Counted from the first letter of the stretch, positions 27,342-36,941 are shown. The stretch is DNA of 64,000 nucleotides from Lutibacter sp. B2 (GCA_015686845.1 JADPRS010000005.1:59485-123484); one strand, 5' to 3'. Translations and numbers: made by a program. The notes: generated from the letters alone by a model not told the origin.

Positions 27342-27369
27342 TTTAGTATGAAAGTATAGGGGTGAGAAA

Positions 27370-30300
27370 ATGATCAGATACATTTTTGGAAGATCAGGTA
27401 CAGGGAAGACTCATTTAGTACTTGAAGAAATAAAAAAACGACTTGAAAGTACAGAACATAAAAAACTTATTTTAATCGTACCAGAGCAATTTACGCTACA
27501 AGCAGAGCGAGATTTGATAGAAAAATTAGATTTGCCAGGAATTATAGATGTAGAAGTTTTGAGTTTTACAAGGCTTGCTTACAATGTGTTAAATGAAGTA
27601 GGGGGAATTACAAGAATTCATATTAATGAACAAGGTAAGAATATGGTTCTAAGAAAGATTATTGATGAAATAGAAAAGGAACTTACAATATACCAAAAAG
27701 CTTCTCATCAAGAGGGTTTTATATCGAAGTTTAATGAACTATTAAGTGAACTAAAGCAAAATGAAGTATTGCCCATAGATTTAATAAATGGATTAAAGGA
27801 AATAGAAGAAGATAGTATTATCTATCAAAAAATAAATGATATTTCTACTATATATGAAAGTTTTGAACAACATTTACAAGGGAATTACGTTGATACAGAA
27901 GATTATCTGAACTTATTGATTGAAAAAATGGGTAAAGCAGATTTTTTAAAGAATGCAGAAATATGGATTGATGGATTTCAAAGCTTTACACAACAGACGT
28001 ATCATATAATAGAAAATTTAATGACAATGGCAAAGCGTGTGACCATGACTTTTTCAATGGAATTTTCTGCACAAGAAAGAGTGGGAGATTTATTTAAGGT
28101 ATCTGATAATACATACAAAAGAATTCATGATATAGCAATGAAATATAACCTTCCAGGAGAGATCATAGACTTAAATAAGAAAAAAGAAGAAGTTATAAAA
28201 AAAGCACCAGAAATTAATCATATAGAACAAGAATTTTATTCTTATCCGTATAAAGTATTTAATAAAAATGTAGAAAATATGAATATTTTTGCTGGACTGA
28301 ATCTTCATACAGAAATAGAAAATGCTGCCTCAAAAATAGTGTCTTTAGTAAGAAAAAAAGGATATCGATGGTATGATATTGCATTAGTTTGTAATGATAT
28401 GCCTAAATATGCACCTGTAATCAAAAGAGTTTTCGAGGAATATGATATTCCTTATTTTATAGATCAAAAAAGAAACATCATGCATAATCCAATTATAGAA
28501 TTTATACTATCCTCATTGTCTATTGTTCAGAGAGGATATAGATATGAAGAGGTTTTCAGATTTTTAAAAACAGGATTTAGTAATATAGCCGTAGACCAAT
28601 GTGAGCAGCTTGAAAATTATGTTCTTAGATACGGAATAAGAGGTAATAAGTGGAAAGAACCATTCTTCTTAGAAGATAAAAATATTGATCAATTAAACAA
28701 AAGTAGAGAAATGATTATAGAACCTATTAAAAAGTTGGAGCAAAAAATAAAGGGAAAAAATACAGTAGAGAAAATTACAAAAGCATTGTACGAGTATCTG
28801 CAAGAAATAGAAGTGGATCAACAATTAGAAAAGTGGATAGAGGATTTAAGACAAAAGGGAGAATTTGAATATGTAAATGAAAATACTCAAATATGGAATA
28901 TCGTAATGGAAGTATTCGATCAAATGGTGGAAATCATTGGTCACCAGGAAATTACATTAAAGGAATATATAAAAGTATTAGATACAGGTTTTGCATCCAT
29001 CGAAATAGGAATTATCCCTACAACCATTGATCAAGTACTAGTAGGAAATATACAAAGGTCTAGAAGTCACGATGTAAAAGCGTTATTCATCGTAGGGGTA
29101 AATGATGGAATATTACCATCGGGGAAGGAAGAAGAAGGAATTCTTTCGGAAGAAGAAAGAATTTATATGAAGGAAAAGGAAATTAATTTAAGCTATGACA
29201 GCGAAAGAAAATCTTATGAAGAAAAGTTTATGATTTATGCAGCACTAACAAAACCTAGTGAATATCTGTGGATTAGTTATGCACTAGCAGATGAAGAAGG
29301 AAAATCAATGCGACCATCCATTTTAATTGATAGATTTAAGAAAATATTCACAAAATTAAGTATAAATACGGATGTTATCAACAATTTAGAGCAACAAAAA
29401 CAGCAGATATCCACACCCCAAAGTACATTTAAATATTTAGTAGAGAATATGAGAGTAGATATAGACGGAAAACAAATGGAAGATTTATGGTGGGATGTAT
29501 ACGAGTGGTATTTCCATAAGGAAGAATGGAATAGTAAAAGAGAAGCTGTAATTGAAGGGTTATTTCATAATAACCAAGTAGAGTATGTTGAATCCGTTAG
29601 TGCAAAAAAATTATACAATACACCTATACGATCTAGTGTATCAAGACTTGAGCAATTTGTAAATTGTCCATTTGCTCATTTCATAAGATACGGACTAAAG
29701 CCAAGTGAAAGAAAAGTATTTGAAGTAAAGGCACCAGATATAGGTCAAATATTCCATAAATCAATGGAGTCTTTTACAGTAAATCTAAAAAAAGAAAATA
29801 TAGATTGGCGTGAATTAGAAAGAGATCAATCAGATCAAATAATAGATCATGTAATAGACGAACTAATTCCTGGTTATGGAAATGGTGTGATGCTGAGTAC
29901 AAATAGATACAAATATCTTGTGAAAAGATTGAAAAGAATTAGTCGTAGAGCCGTTTGGACACTTACTGAGCATATTAAAAAAAGTGATTTCGAGCCAACT
30001 GGATATGAAGTAGGATTTGGACTTGATCAAATGTATCCATCTATTGAGATTGAATTAGAAAATGGAGAAAAGATTTATCTAGAAGGTAGAATAGATAGAG
30101 TAGATACATTAGAGGATGAAGGAGATGAATATATAAAGATCATAGATTATAAGTCTGGAAATAAGGAATTTAGTTTATCAGATGTATATTATGGATTTCA
30201 GCTACAGCTTATGATTTATCTGGATGCAATGATTAAAAGCATAGATCATAAAGAGAAAAAACCAGCAGGAATATTCTATTTTAAGATTGATGATCCTATG

Positions 30301-30738
30301 ATCAATACAGATGAAAAGGTAGCAGAAGTAATAGAGGATGAAATACGAAAAAAGCTTAAAATGAAGGGGTTAGTTCTAAAGGATGTGAATATTGTTCGTC
30401 ATATGGATAAAGATTTAGAAGGATATTCTGATATTATTCCTGTAGGATTAAATAAAAATGGAGAATTTTATAGTAAATCTTCTGCGATAGATGAAGAAAC
30501 TTTTAAGGACTTGATTCATTATGTTAGAAATTTAGTTAAGGAAATTAGCGGTGAAATGATGAAGGGGAATATTCAAATTGCTCCTTGTAAAAATGGAAAA
30601 CAGACTTCTTGTGATTATTGCTCCTATAAAAGCATCTGTCAATTTGACACCATGTTTGAAGATAATGAATATAAAAGTATGAAAAAGTTATCGGATCAAG
30701 AGGTCATAGGGAAAATAAAAGAGAATTTTACAGAATAA
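27370..30738 (+). CDS. addB: ATP-dependent helicase/nuclease subunit B (AddB)
   Basis: 1122 residues, close to the usual 1150-1170. AddB is the partner of AddA in the AddAB helicase-nuclease that processes double-strand breaks toward Chi sites. Visible: N-terminal Walker A IFGRSGTGKTH (6-16); degenerate helicase core; C-terminal RecB-type nuclease with LEGRIDRVDTLED ... IKIIDYKSGNKEF and the QLMIYLDAM box; cluster cysteines in NCPFAHFIRY and APCKNGKQTSCDYCSYKSIC, as expected for the [4Fe-4S] staple. addA usually follows immediately; here the next gene is a lysine exporter, so addA must be elsewhere or absent. Confidence 0.93.
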   Translation: MIRYIFGRSGTGKTHLVLEEIKKRLESTEHKKLILIVPEQFTLQAERDLIEKLDLPGIIDVEVLSFTRLAYNVLNEVGGITRIHINEQGKNMVLRKIIDEIEKELTIYQKASHQEGFISKFNELLSELKQNEVLPIDLINGLKEIEEDSIIYQKINDISTIYESFEQHLQGNYVDTEDYLNLLIEKMGKADFLKNAEIWIDGFQSFTQQTYHIIENLMTMAKRVTMTFSMEFSAQERVGDLFKVSDNTYKRIHDIAMKYNLPGEIIDLNKKKEEVIKKAPEINHIEQEFYSYPYKVFNKNVENMNIFAGLNLHTEIENAASKIVSLVRKKGYRWYDIALVCNDMPKYAPVIKRVFEEYDIPYFIDQKRNIMHNPIIEFILSSLSIVQRGYRYEEVFRFLKTGFSNIAVDQCEQLENYVLRYGIRGNKWKEPFFLEDKNIDQLNKSREMIIEPIKKLEQKIKGKNTVEKITKALYEYLQEIEVDQQLEKWIEDLRQKGEFEYVNENTQIWNIVMEVFDQMVEIIGHQEITLKEYIKVLDTGFASIEIGIIPTTIDQVLVGNIQRSRSHDVKALFIVGVNDGILPSGKEEEGILSEEERIYMKEKEINLSYDSERKSYEEKFMIYAALTKPSEYLWISYALADEEGKSMRPSILIDRFKKIFTKLSINTDVINNLEQQKQQISTPQSTFKYLVENMRVDIDGKQMEDLWWDVYEWYFHKEEWNSKREAVIEGLFHNNQVEYVESVSAKKLYNTPIRSSVSRLEQFVNCPFAHFIRYGLKPSERKVFEVKAPDIGQIFHKSMESFTVNLKKENIDWRELERDQSDQIIDHVIDELIPGYGNGVMLSTNRYKYLVKRLKRISRRAVWTLTEHIKKSDFEPTGYEVGFGLDQMYPSIEIELENGEKIYLEGRIDRVDTLEDEGDEYIKIIDYKSGNKEFSLSDVYYGFQLQLMIYLDAMIKSIDHKEKKPAGIFYFKIDDPMINTDEKVAEVIEDEIRKKLKMKGLVLKDVNIVRHMDKDLEGYSDIIPVGLNKNGEFYSKSSAIDEETFKDLIHYVRNLVKEISGEMMKGNIQIAPCKNGKQTSCDYCSYKSICQFDTMFEDNEYKSMKKLSDQEVIGKIKENFTE

Positions 30739-30775
30739 TGTGAAGTTGCCTTCGGACGTGCAATAAAATGTATGA

Positions 30776-30781
30776 TATACT
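30776..30781 (+). promoter_or_regulatory. Possible extended -10 (TGATATACT) before the LysO genes
   Basis: TG-A-TATACT at 30773-30781, 41 nt before the first LysO-half ATG; no clear -35. It suggests the exporter is transcribed independently of addB. Confidence 0.35.
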
Positions 30782-30821
30782 ATAAAAAGGAAAAACAGAC
30801 AAGCTAGAAGGGGGACTTTTT

Positions 30822-31103
30822 ATGTGGAGCATTTTAGTAGTTTTAGGGATTGGAATTACCATAGGTGTAAAAGTAAAGCTATCTGAAAAATTCAAAGCAT
30901 GCAATGCAAAACTCCAACAGTATGGAGTGATTCTGTTGTTATTTATAATGGGTGCGACCATGGGACTTAACAAATCATTATTAAGTAATCTTAAAAATAT
31001 AGGGTTAAAAGCATTTATATTTGCCATTTTAACATCACTGTTGAGTCTGATTATTGTATATTCTATCAGTAAATCTGCAGTGAAGGAGGGATCGAAGCAA
31101 TGA
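30822..31103 (+). CDS. LysO-type lysine exporter, N-terminal half (DUF340)
   Basis: 93 residues with three hydrophobic helices, matching the first third of E. coli LysO (YbjE, about 300 residues): an N-terminal helix, then LLLFIMGATMGLNKSLLSNL and a third helix. Together with the next gene it makes a complete LysO, which exports L-lysine and thialysine. The reading frames overlap by 4 nt (ATGA at 31100-31103), so both halves are probably translated in equal amounts and form one transporter. AAGGGGG ribosome binding site. Confidence 0.8.
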   Translation: MWSILVVLGIGITIGVKVKLSEKFKACNAKLQQYGVILLLFIMGATMGLNKSLLSNLKNIGLKAFIFAILTSLLSLIIVYSISKSAVKEGSKQ

Positions 31104-31696
31104 CACTTTCTATTATAGTATCCGTTATAACAGGGATTTTTGCAGGCTATTTCTTTATTCCAGATGTATTTGTACCCTACATGGATACTTTTGCAACCAT
31201 TGCATTAAATATTATTATCTTTCTTGTTGGAATAGATGTAGGTTTAAATAAGGGTATATTTAAAGATTTAAAAAAACATGGTAATTTTCTTTTGTTAATA
31301 CCAGCTTCGATTATAATCGGCAGTTTGGTAGGCGGATTGCTTACTGGATGGATCTTTCATATTCCAGCAAATATTAGTTTAGCCATTGCTTCAGGATTTG
31401 GGTGGTATAGTTTATCAGGCATTCTATTAACGAATCTTCATAGTGCAGAAATTGGTACAATTGCATTTTTGACGAATGTTTTTAGAGAACTCATCACCGT
31501 AGTATCTATTCCTATTATTGCAAAATACTTAAATGCATATTCAACCATTGCACCAGCGGGAGCCACTTCTATGGATTCCACATTGCCTATTATTTCAAAA
31601 TATACAAGTCCTGAAATTGTGGTAATCGCATTTTTTAATGGCGCCTTATTAAGTGCTTTAGTACCTATTTTAGTGCCATTCTTCTATTCACTATAA
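31100..31696 (+). CDS. lysO: LysO-type lysine exporter, C-terminal half
   Basis: 198 residues, five to six membrane helices. Carries the conserved LysO core FLVGIDVGLNKG, ASGFGWYSLSGILL and FLTNVFRELITV, the last including an acidic residue thought to be important for transport. The gene starts inside the stop codon region of the preceding half. No lysine riboswitch (L-box) is seen upstream of the pair. Followed by a strong terminator. Confidence 0.85.
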   Translation: MTLSIIVSVITGIFAGYFFIPDVFVPYMDTFATIALNIIIFLVGIDVGLNKGIFKDLKKHGNFLLLIPASIIIGSLVGGLLTGWIFHIPANISLAIASGFGWYSLSGILLTNLHSAEIGTIAFLTNVFRELITVVSIPIIAKYLNAYSTIAPAGATSMDSTLPIISKYTSPEIVVIAFFNGALLSALVPILVPFFYSL

Positions 31697-31701
31697 AAAG
31701 A

Positions 31702-31742
31702 AAAAAGACAGTTCTTTATCATTGGATAAAGACTGTCTTTTT
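31702..31742 (+). terminator. Terminator after the LysO genes
   Basis: Stem of about 18 bp (31702-31720 with 31725-31742), 4-nt loop, T-run; usable in both directions. Confidence 0.85.
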
Positions 31743-31748
31743 TACTAT

Positions 31749-32444
31749 TTATATTGTTTTGTTCACTAGAATTGTTGAAAAATATGAAATTTGTTCTTTT
31801 GTTACATTTCTTATATCTGTATATACGGTTTCTTCATTTAACGAAGAATTACTTACTAAAACAGCATGTTCCGCTAATCCAAAAGCAGTAAGCTTATCAA
31901 TAATCTCTTTAAAATTCTTATAAACTTTCATAAGAACGATGCAATTGTAATGTTTTAAAGTAAAATCGATATGTTCCTCATCTGCAGTACAAGGAAGAAC
32001 TACTAATGCTTCTCGATCCATAACCAAAGGACGATTTTGACTAGAGGCAATGTTTGAAAAAGAGCTGATACCAGGAATTGTTTCTACTTCAATTTCATCT
32101 TGTAATCTTTCCAATATATATACATAAGTACTATAAATCATTGGATCTCCTAAAGTAACAAATCCTACATTTTTACCAGATTTGACAATCACGATTATTT
32201 CCTCGGCAATATTCTGCCAAGCTACTTCTTTTTCTGCATTATTAAAGTTCATTGGGAAATGTCTTTGAATTATTTCTACGCTTTCTGGGATGTAGTCTTG
32301 AACGATAGATAAAGCAAGACTTTTTCCACCTTCTTTTGCTTCAGGAGTAACGAGTATATCAATTTTTTTGAGCGTTTCTACTGCTTTTATAGTGACTAAT
32401 GAAGGATCTCCAGGTCCAGTTCCAATTCCATAAAATTTTGCCAT
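31749..32444 (-). CDS. cobI: Precorrin-2/cobalt-factor-II C20-methyltransferase
   Basis: 231 residues from the chosen start. SAM-dependent tetrapyrrole methylase: N-terminal KFYGIGTGPGDPSLVTIKA, GFVTLGDPMIYSTYVYI (SAM site) and VETIPGISSFSNIAS are the CobI/CbiL marks. It adds the C20 methyl group in corrin ring synthesis. No other corrin biosynthesis genes are adjacent, so it may be a stray member of a pathway encoded elsewhere; the cobamide-uptake operon lies 8 kb away. An in-frame ATG 27 nt upstream (32471) has a stronger GGGGG site, while the ATG at 32444 has GGTGAG and fits the family N-terminus; the choice is not certain. Confidence 0.85.
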   Translation of the reverse strand: MAKFYGIGTGPGDPSLVTIKAVETLKKIDILVTPEAKEGGKSLALSIVQDYIPESVEIIQRHFPMNFNNAEKEVAWQNIAEEIIVIVKSGKNVGFVTLGDPMIYSTYVYILERLQDEIEVETIPGISSFSNIASSQNRPLVMDREALVVLPCTADEEHIDFTLKHYNCIVLMKVYKNFKEIIDKLTAFGLAEHAVLVSNSSLNEETVYTDIRNVTKEQISYFSTILVNKTI

Positions 32445-32518
32445 TATTAACTCACCAAATGCAAATGGCATTTGGTAATTCCCCCTTTATAAATGTTTTT
32501 TTGTAAGCTATAGGAAAT

Positions 32519-33250
32519 TTAAAAATCTCTATAGCTTGCCCAAACGCCTAAGGCGTAGAGAATTATAAAATATATTAATAGAATTAATATCGAAATGTGG
32601 TTATAAGAATCTTTTAATGCAATACCTCGTAATGCTTGAATAGCATGTGTAAGAGGTAAAATGGATATGAAATTTTTTAGAAGAATAGGCATTTTTTCTA
32701 ATGAAAAAAATGTCCCACATACAAATGTCATTGGTGTAATGATGAAGCTTTTAAATCTATTCATATCATAATGATTATTTATAATCATGGCCGCAAAATA
32801 GCCAAGGGCAGAAAATAATAAACTATTTAAAAAACATATAAGTAAAAATGAAAAATTAAAGTGAATATATGCTTTAAATAGATAGGATACCGCTAAAATA
32901 ATCATGCCAGTATACAATCCACGAAGTGCCCCTGCAAGAATATAACCTAAAGTAAGTAAATACATATTTACAGGTGCAGTAATGTAGGATTCAAAGCTTT
33001 TTTCATGGAGCTTTGCAACGGAAACACGCATAGATACAGCGCCATAACTTGAATTCATAGTAGTCATCGCAATGATTCCAGGGATTATATAATGCATATA
33101 GCTAAATCCTTCTATCACCACATCAGACCCAAGACCCCAGCCAAAAGCCATTAGATAAAGCAATGGCGTTATGACTGATTGAGAAGTGATTTTAAATGCT
33201 CTTCTTTTGAAAAATATAAATTCTCTCCAAAGTATTGTACTAATTTCCAT
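32519..33250 (-). CDS. ABC-2 type transporter permease
   Basis: 243 residues, six hydrophobic helices, ABC-2 (NodJ/DrrB-like) pattern with the conserved FEKMPxxLKNFISILPLTHAIQALR-like stretch near 190-215. Forms an exporter with the ATPase encoded just before it; the substrate (drug, polysaccharide or lipid) cannot be told from sequence. Its ATG directly follows the stop codon of the ATPase gene. Confidence 0.85.
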   Translation of the reverse strand: MEISTILWREFIFFKRRAFKITSQSVITPLLYLMAFGWGLGSDVVIEGFSYMHYIIPGIIAMTTMNSSYGAVSMRVSVAKLHEKSFESYITAPVNMYLLTLGYILAGALRGLYTGMIILAVSYLFKAYIHFNFSFLLICFLNSLLFSALGYFAAMIINNHYDMNRFKSFIITPMTFVCGTFFSLEKMPILLKNFISILPLTHAIQALRGIALKDSYNHISILILLIYFIILYALGVWASYRDF

Positions 33251-34090
33251 TTATTTCACCTTCTTGTTTGCAAAATTATAGAAAACATCTTCTAGATTCA
33301 GACTTCTTAATAGATAATTATCATTAAGTGAATGTGCATATTTTTTTGCATCTTCTAAAAGAGTGAAGTATTTGTATTCCGTATTTTTGTGTTCATTAAA
33401 GTATTCGATTGTATAGGTGCCTAATTGTTTTTTTAAGTTTTTGCTTGTATCACAGTGAAAAATCTTCCCTTGATCCATCAATCCTATTTTATCACATAAA
33501 TAATCAGCTTCTTCTATGTAGTGAGTAGTAATAATTATGGTTTTACCCAAATCTTGCATTCTTTTAAGCATGTCCCAAATTTTTCTTCTTGCATTTAAAT
33601 CAATTCCTACCGTCGGTTCATCTAAAAATATGACTTCAGGGTCATTTACAAGGGCCTTGGCAATCATAAGTTTTCTTTTCATTCCGCCAGACAAATTCTT
33701 AGTCAAACGATCTTCAAAAGAACGTAATTCACAAAAAGCTAATAGGTCATCTATAAGTTGTTTTGTTTTATTCCTTGGAATTTTATAAAGTTTTGTAGAA
33801 AAAATAAGATTTTCTTTAACGGAAAGATCTTTGTCTAAGTTAATATGCTGAGGAACAATGCCAATTTTGTTTTTTAACTTTGTATTGTTTCTATTCATTT
33901 TCTCTCCAGCAATTAAAAACTCACCACTAGTAGGTTTCAATAGTCCGATAAGCATTTTGATAAGGGTGGTCTTACCAGCCCCATTAGGACCCAATAATCC
34001 AAAGCACATTCCTTTTTCTATCTTTAAACTTAGGTGATCTACTGCTACAAAATCACCATATTCTTTTGTAATATTTTTTATATCAATCAA
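33251..34090 (-). CDS. ABC transporter ATP-binding protein (ABC-2 exporter)
   Basis: 279 residues. Walker A GLLGPNGAGKTTLIK, signature LSGGMKRKL, Walker B VIFLDEPTVGID and switch His in IITTHYIEEA. NodI/DrrA-type ATPase for the adjoining permease. The start codon is TTG (34090-34088) behind AGGAGG at 8-nt spacing. Two-gene operon with no other recognisable member. Confidence 0.9.
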   Translation of the reverse strand: MIDIKNITKEYGDFVAVDHLSLKIEKGMCFGLLGPNGAGKTTLIKMLIGLLKPTSGEFLIAGEKMNRNNTKLKNKIGIVPQHINLDKDLSVKENLIFSTKLYKIPRNKTKQLIDDLLAFCELRSFEDRLTKNLSGGMKRKLMIAKALVNDPEVIFLDEPTVGIDLNARRKIWDMLKRMQDLGKTIIITTHYIEEADYLCDKIGLMDQGKIFHCDTSKNLKKQLGTYTIEYFNEHKNTEYKYFTLLEDAKKYAHSLNDNYLLRSLNLEDVFYNFANKKVK

Positions 34091-34397
34091 AAATAAGTCC
34101 TCCTAATCGCTTGTATAAACAATATATCGTATCTTTTCTACTTTTAAAAAGTTTATCCGATGACTAATAATTCTAATACCCACACTTGATACCTAAATAC
34201 GTATTTACAACTTTGTTAATAGGATTAAACATGGATTTTTACTTGAATTAAATAATTATTTTCATTTATATATTTTACGAATGATTCTATTATAACATAA
34301 GTAGCTGATGAAATTATATACGTGAGAAAGTCAGAAAATATAATTTTATGAATGAGATAGAGTTCGATTATGAAAACAAGGCACATAAATTCAACGG
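34091..34397. other. Intergenic region with no clear gene
   Basis: About 300 AT-rich bases between a divergent ABC pair and the operator array. A minus-strand open frame (34225-34452) has no ribosome binding site and no recognisable protein pattern and is not accepted as a gene. Confidence 0.5.
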
Positions 34398-34445
34398 ATG
34401 GAAAATGAACGGAAAAAAGATGGAATAAAGATGGAAAAAGGATGG
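34398..34445 (+). repeat. Five 11-bp direct repeats (putative operator array)
   Basis: ATGG/ACGG cores start at 34398, 34409, 34420, 34431 and 34442, exactly 11 bp apart; the consensus unit is GATGGAAAAAA. The array lies immediately upstream of the promoter of the MacB-type ABC gene, where an activator would contact RNA polymerase. Regular one-helix-turn direct repeats are typical of OmpR-family response regulators, but no such gene is in the window. Confidence 0.65.
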
Positions 34446-34476
34446 GCGACAAATAAAACTGATAGTAGAAGGGCAG

Positions 34477-34482
34477 TATAAT
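34477..34482 (+). promoter_or_regulatory. Consensus -10 (TATAAT) with poor -35, upstream of the MacB-type gene
   Basis: TATAAT at 34477-34482; at 17-bp spacing the -35 would be TAAAAC (34454-34459), far from consensus. A strong -10 with a poor -35 next to direct repeats suggests an activator-dependent promoter. Confidence 0.5.
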
Positions 34483-34537
34483 ATTGACAATTAAATATTT
34501 TAGTAAGACAGTATGACCTATGAAAGAGGTGATAGAA

Positions 34538-36829
34538 ATGTTGCAATTAAAGGAAATAACTAAAATTTATAAAACTAGTTCCCTTGAGCAAAAGGCTCTA
34601 AATGGGATTTGCTTAGAATTTAAACAAGGAGAGTTTGTTTCTATTTTAGGTCCTAGTGGATGTGGAAAAACGACTACATTAAATATTATAGGAGGATTAG
34701 ATCGATATACAGATGGTGATTTAATCATTAATGAAAAGTCTACAAAGGAATTTAAAGATGCTGAATGGGATGCGTATAGAAATAATTCAGTTGGCTTTGT
34801 TTTTCAAAGTTATAACTTAATCGGTCATCTTTCAGTACTTGCTAATGTGGAACTAGGTATGACTTTAAGTGGAATACCAGAGAAGGAGAGAAGAGTTAAG
34901 TCTTTACAAGTATTAGATCGAGTTGGACTAAGTGAGCATATAAATAAAAAACCAAATCAACTTTCTGGGGGTCAAAAACAGCGTGTGGCGATTGCACGTG
35001 CCATTGTTAATGACCCTGATGTTATTTTAGCAGATGAACCTACGGGCGCGTTAGATTCAAAAACCAGTGTTGAAATAATGAATTTAATCAAAGCGATATC
35101 AAAAGAGAAATTAGTTATTATGGTTACTCATAATTCAAAAATAGCTAAAGAATATTCTACGAGGATTATTGAATTAAAAGACGGTGAAGTAATGAATGAT
35201 ACGAACCCTCCTGAAATTAGTCAGGCTAAAAAAGACTATACAATTAAAAAAACATCCATGAATTTTTTCACAGCCCTTAAACTATCATTTAATAATTTAA
35301 GAACCAAAATGATTAGAACATTAATTACTGCCTTCGCAGGTTCAATCGGAATTATAGGCGTTGCTTTAGTATTATTTATATCCAATGGTATGAATGAAGA
35401 AATATCTAGCATAGAAAGTGAACAATTATCATCACTACCTGTTACAGTAAATGAAAATACAACTATGATGAGTATGCCGCAGGGGCCAAGAATTGATCAT
35501 AGTGATATTGATATTGATGAATCGGGCGTTACACCGTATGATCCGAAAACGGATTATTCCGCTCATAAAAATAACATAACGAAAGGGTATATTGATTATA
35601 TTAATAAAATGGATGGTAGTTTAGGTGACATTCAGTATCAATTAGGTTTAGAAATGAATGTGTTGGTAAAAAAAGATGATTATGTGAAAGAAATTTTTAA
35701 TAACAATAATACTTTAGTAACCTTCAAAGAGATGCCAACGGATGATCAGCTTATAAATGAACAATATGAAGTTATTAATGGGAAATTACCAACGGGTGAT
35801 AATGAATTATTACTTGTTGTAGATGAACATAATAGAGTAGATCAAAATATGTTGTTGACACTAGGTATTGATACTGATAATGGAACCATCAAATTTGATA
35901 ATATAATGGGTAAAGAATTTGTAATTGCTAAAAATAACGATTACTATAAACAGTCAGATTTGATTTTTGTTGTAAACGACGATTTGTTATATGCATATGA
36001 AAGAGGATTTAAAGTAACCATTGTAGGTGTTGCAAGACCGCTAATTTCAGAGAATGACAGGGAAACTCGGGTAAGGAATATGACGAATGTTTTATCTCCT
36101 GGTTTATGGTATAAGGTGGATTTAACACAAAAAGTACTTAATGAATCCTTACATTCAAAGATCGCAATGACTCAAATAGATACGAAGTATAATCTTTTAA
36201 CGGGTGAAGATTTTTCAGAAAATAGTACTAAAGATAGTATACTAAAACAAATTGGAGCAATTGATACGCCAGTGGGTGTTACTATTTATCCATCTGATTT
36301 TGAATCAAAGACTAAAATTAAAGAGTATCTAGACGCATGGAATGAGGATTTAAGTGAAGGTGATAAAGTTCTCTATACTGATTTCGCTGAAAGTGTTACT
36401 TCTATGATGGATTCCATGCTTTCAATGATTAAAACAGTACTTGTTGCCTTTGCAGGAATTTCATTGGTTGTATCTACCATAATGATTGGTATTATAACGT
36501 ATGTATCCGTTCTTGAAAGAACGAAAGAAATTGGTATATTAAGAAGTTTAGGCGCAAGGAAAAAAGATATTTCTCGTGTATTTAATGCGGAAACATTTAT
36601 TGTAGGATTAATGGCTGGTTCTTTAGGTATTTTATTAACGTACTTACTGTCAGGTCCAATTAATAAAATTTTAAGTAAATCTATGGATATAGAAGAAATT
36701 GTTCGAATGGATGTCAATCAATCCGTAATTTTAATCGTGATAAGTGTTGTGTTAACCTCAATATCAGGGTTAATACCTGCAAGAATAGCAGCGAAAAAAG
36801 ATCCAGTAAAAGCTTTGCGCAGTGAATAA
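34538..36829 (+). CDS. MacB-type ABC transporter (ATP-binding domain fused to FtsX-like permease)
   Basis: 763 residues. ATPase at about 1-225: Walker A LGPSGCGKTTTLN, signature LSGGQKQRVAIARA, Walker B VILADEPTGALD. Then helix 1 of the MacB permease (about 255-290), a large extracellular domain of about 300 residues, and three C-terminal helices in FtsX arrangement (ISLVVSTIMIGIITYVSVLERTKE, split here at about 635-660). The fold uses ATP for mechanotransmission rather than substrate passage, commonly in antimicrobial-peptide resistance or lipoprotein and peptide export. The in-frame ATG at 34520 precedes the GAGGTGA ribosome binding site, so 34538 is chosen. The repeat array upstream suggests stress-inducible control. 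Confidence 0.88.
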   Translation: MLQLKEITKIYKTSSLEQKALNGICLEFKQGEFVSILGPSGCGKTTTLNIIGGLDRYTDGDLIINEKSTKEFKDAEWDAYRNNSVGFVFQSYNLIGHLSVLANVELGMTLSGIPEKERRVKSLQVLDRVGLSEHINKKPNQLSGGQKQRVAIARAIVNDPDVILADEPTGALDSKTSVEIMNLIKAISKEKLVIMVTHNSKIAKEYSTRIIELKDGEVMNDTNPPEISQAKKDYTIKKTSMNFFTALKLSFNNLRTKMIRTLITAFAGSIGIIGVALVLFISNGMNEEISSIESEQLSSLPVTVNENTTMMSMPQGPRIDHSDIDIDESGVTPYDPKTDYSAHKNNITKGYIDYINKMDGSLGDIQYQLGLEMNVLVKKDDYVKEIFNNNNTLVTFKEMPTDDQLINEQYEVINGKLPTGDNELLLVVDEHNRVDQNMLLTLGIDTDNGTIKFDNIMGKEFVIAKNNDYYKQSDLIFVVNDDLLYAYERGFKVTIVGVARPLISENDRETRVRNMTNVLSPGLWYKVDLTQKVLNESLHSKIAMTQIDTKYNLLTGEDFSENSTKDSILKQIGAIDTPVGVTIYPSDFESKTKIKEYLDAWNEDLSEGDKVLYTDFAESVTSMMDSMLSMIKTVLVAFAGISLVVSTIMIGIITYVSVLERTKEIGILRSLGARKKDISRVFNAETFIVGLMAGSLGILLTYLLSGPINKILSKSMDIEEIVRMDVNQSVILIVISVVLTSISGLIPARIAAKKDPVKALRSE

Positions 36830-36854
36830 TACAATTCACAATGATTTTACAAAG

Positions 36855-36897
36855 TATAAAAATTCTAGTCAGGTTTTGACTAGAATTTTTTAAGTTA
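36855..36897 (+). terminator. Terminator after the MacB-type gene (repeat copy 1)
   Basis: AATTCTAGTCAGG...TGACTAGAATT-type stem with T-run. A nearly identical copy lies exactly 900 bp downstream (37755-37796). Confidence 0.8.
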
Positions 36898-36941
36898 ATA
36901 GTAGATAATTTAGACGCGTACAATTACCTTGATATAAAATG

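Noticed and set aside
31749..32444. Membership of the cobI-like gene in the cobamide-uptake operon
   Set aside because: It lies 8 kb away on the opposite strand with no riboswitch of its own visible upstream.
34225..34452. Minus-strand open frame of 75 codons
   Set aside because: No ribosome binding site, no recognisable pattern, and it overlaps the direct-repeat array and the promoter region of the MacB-type gene.
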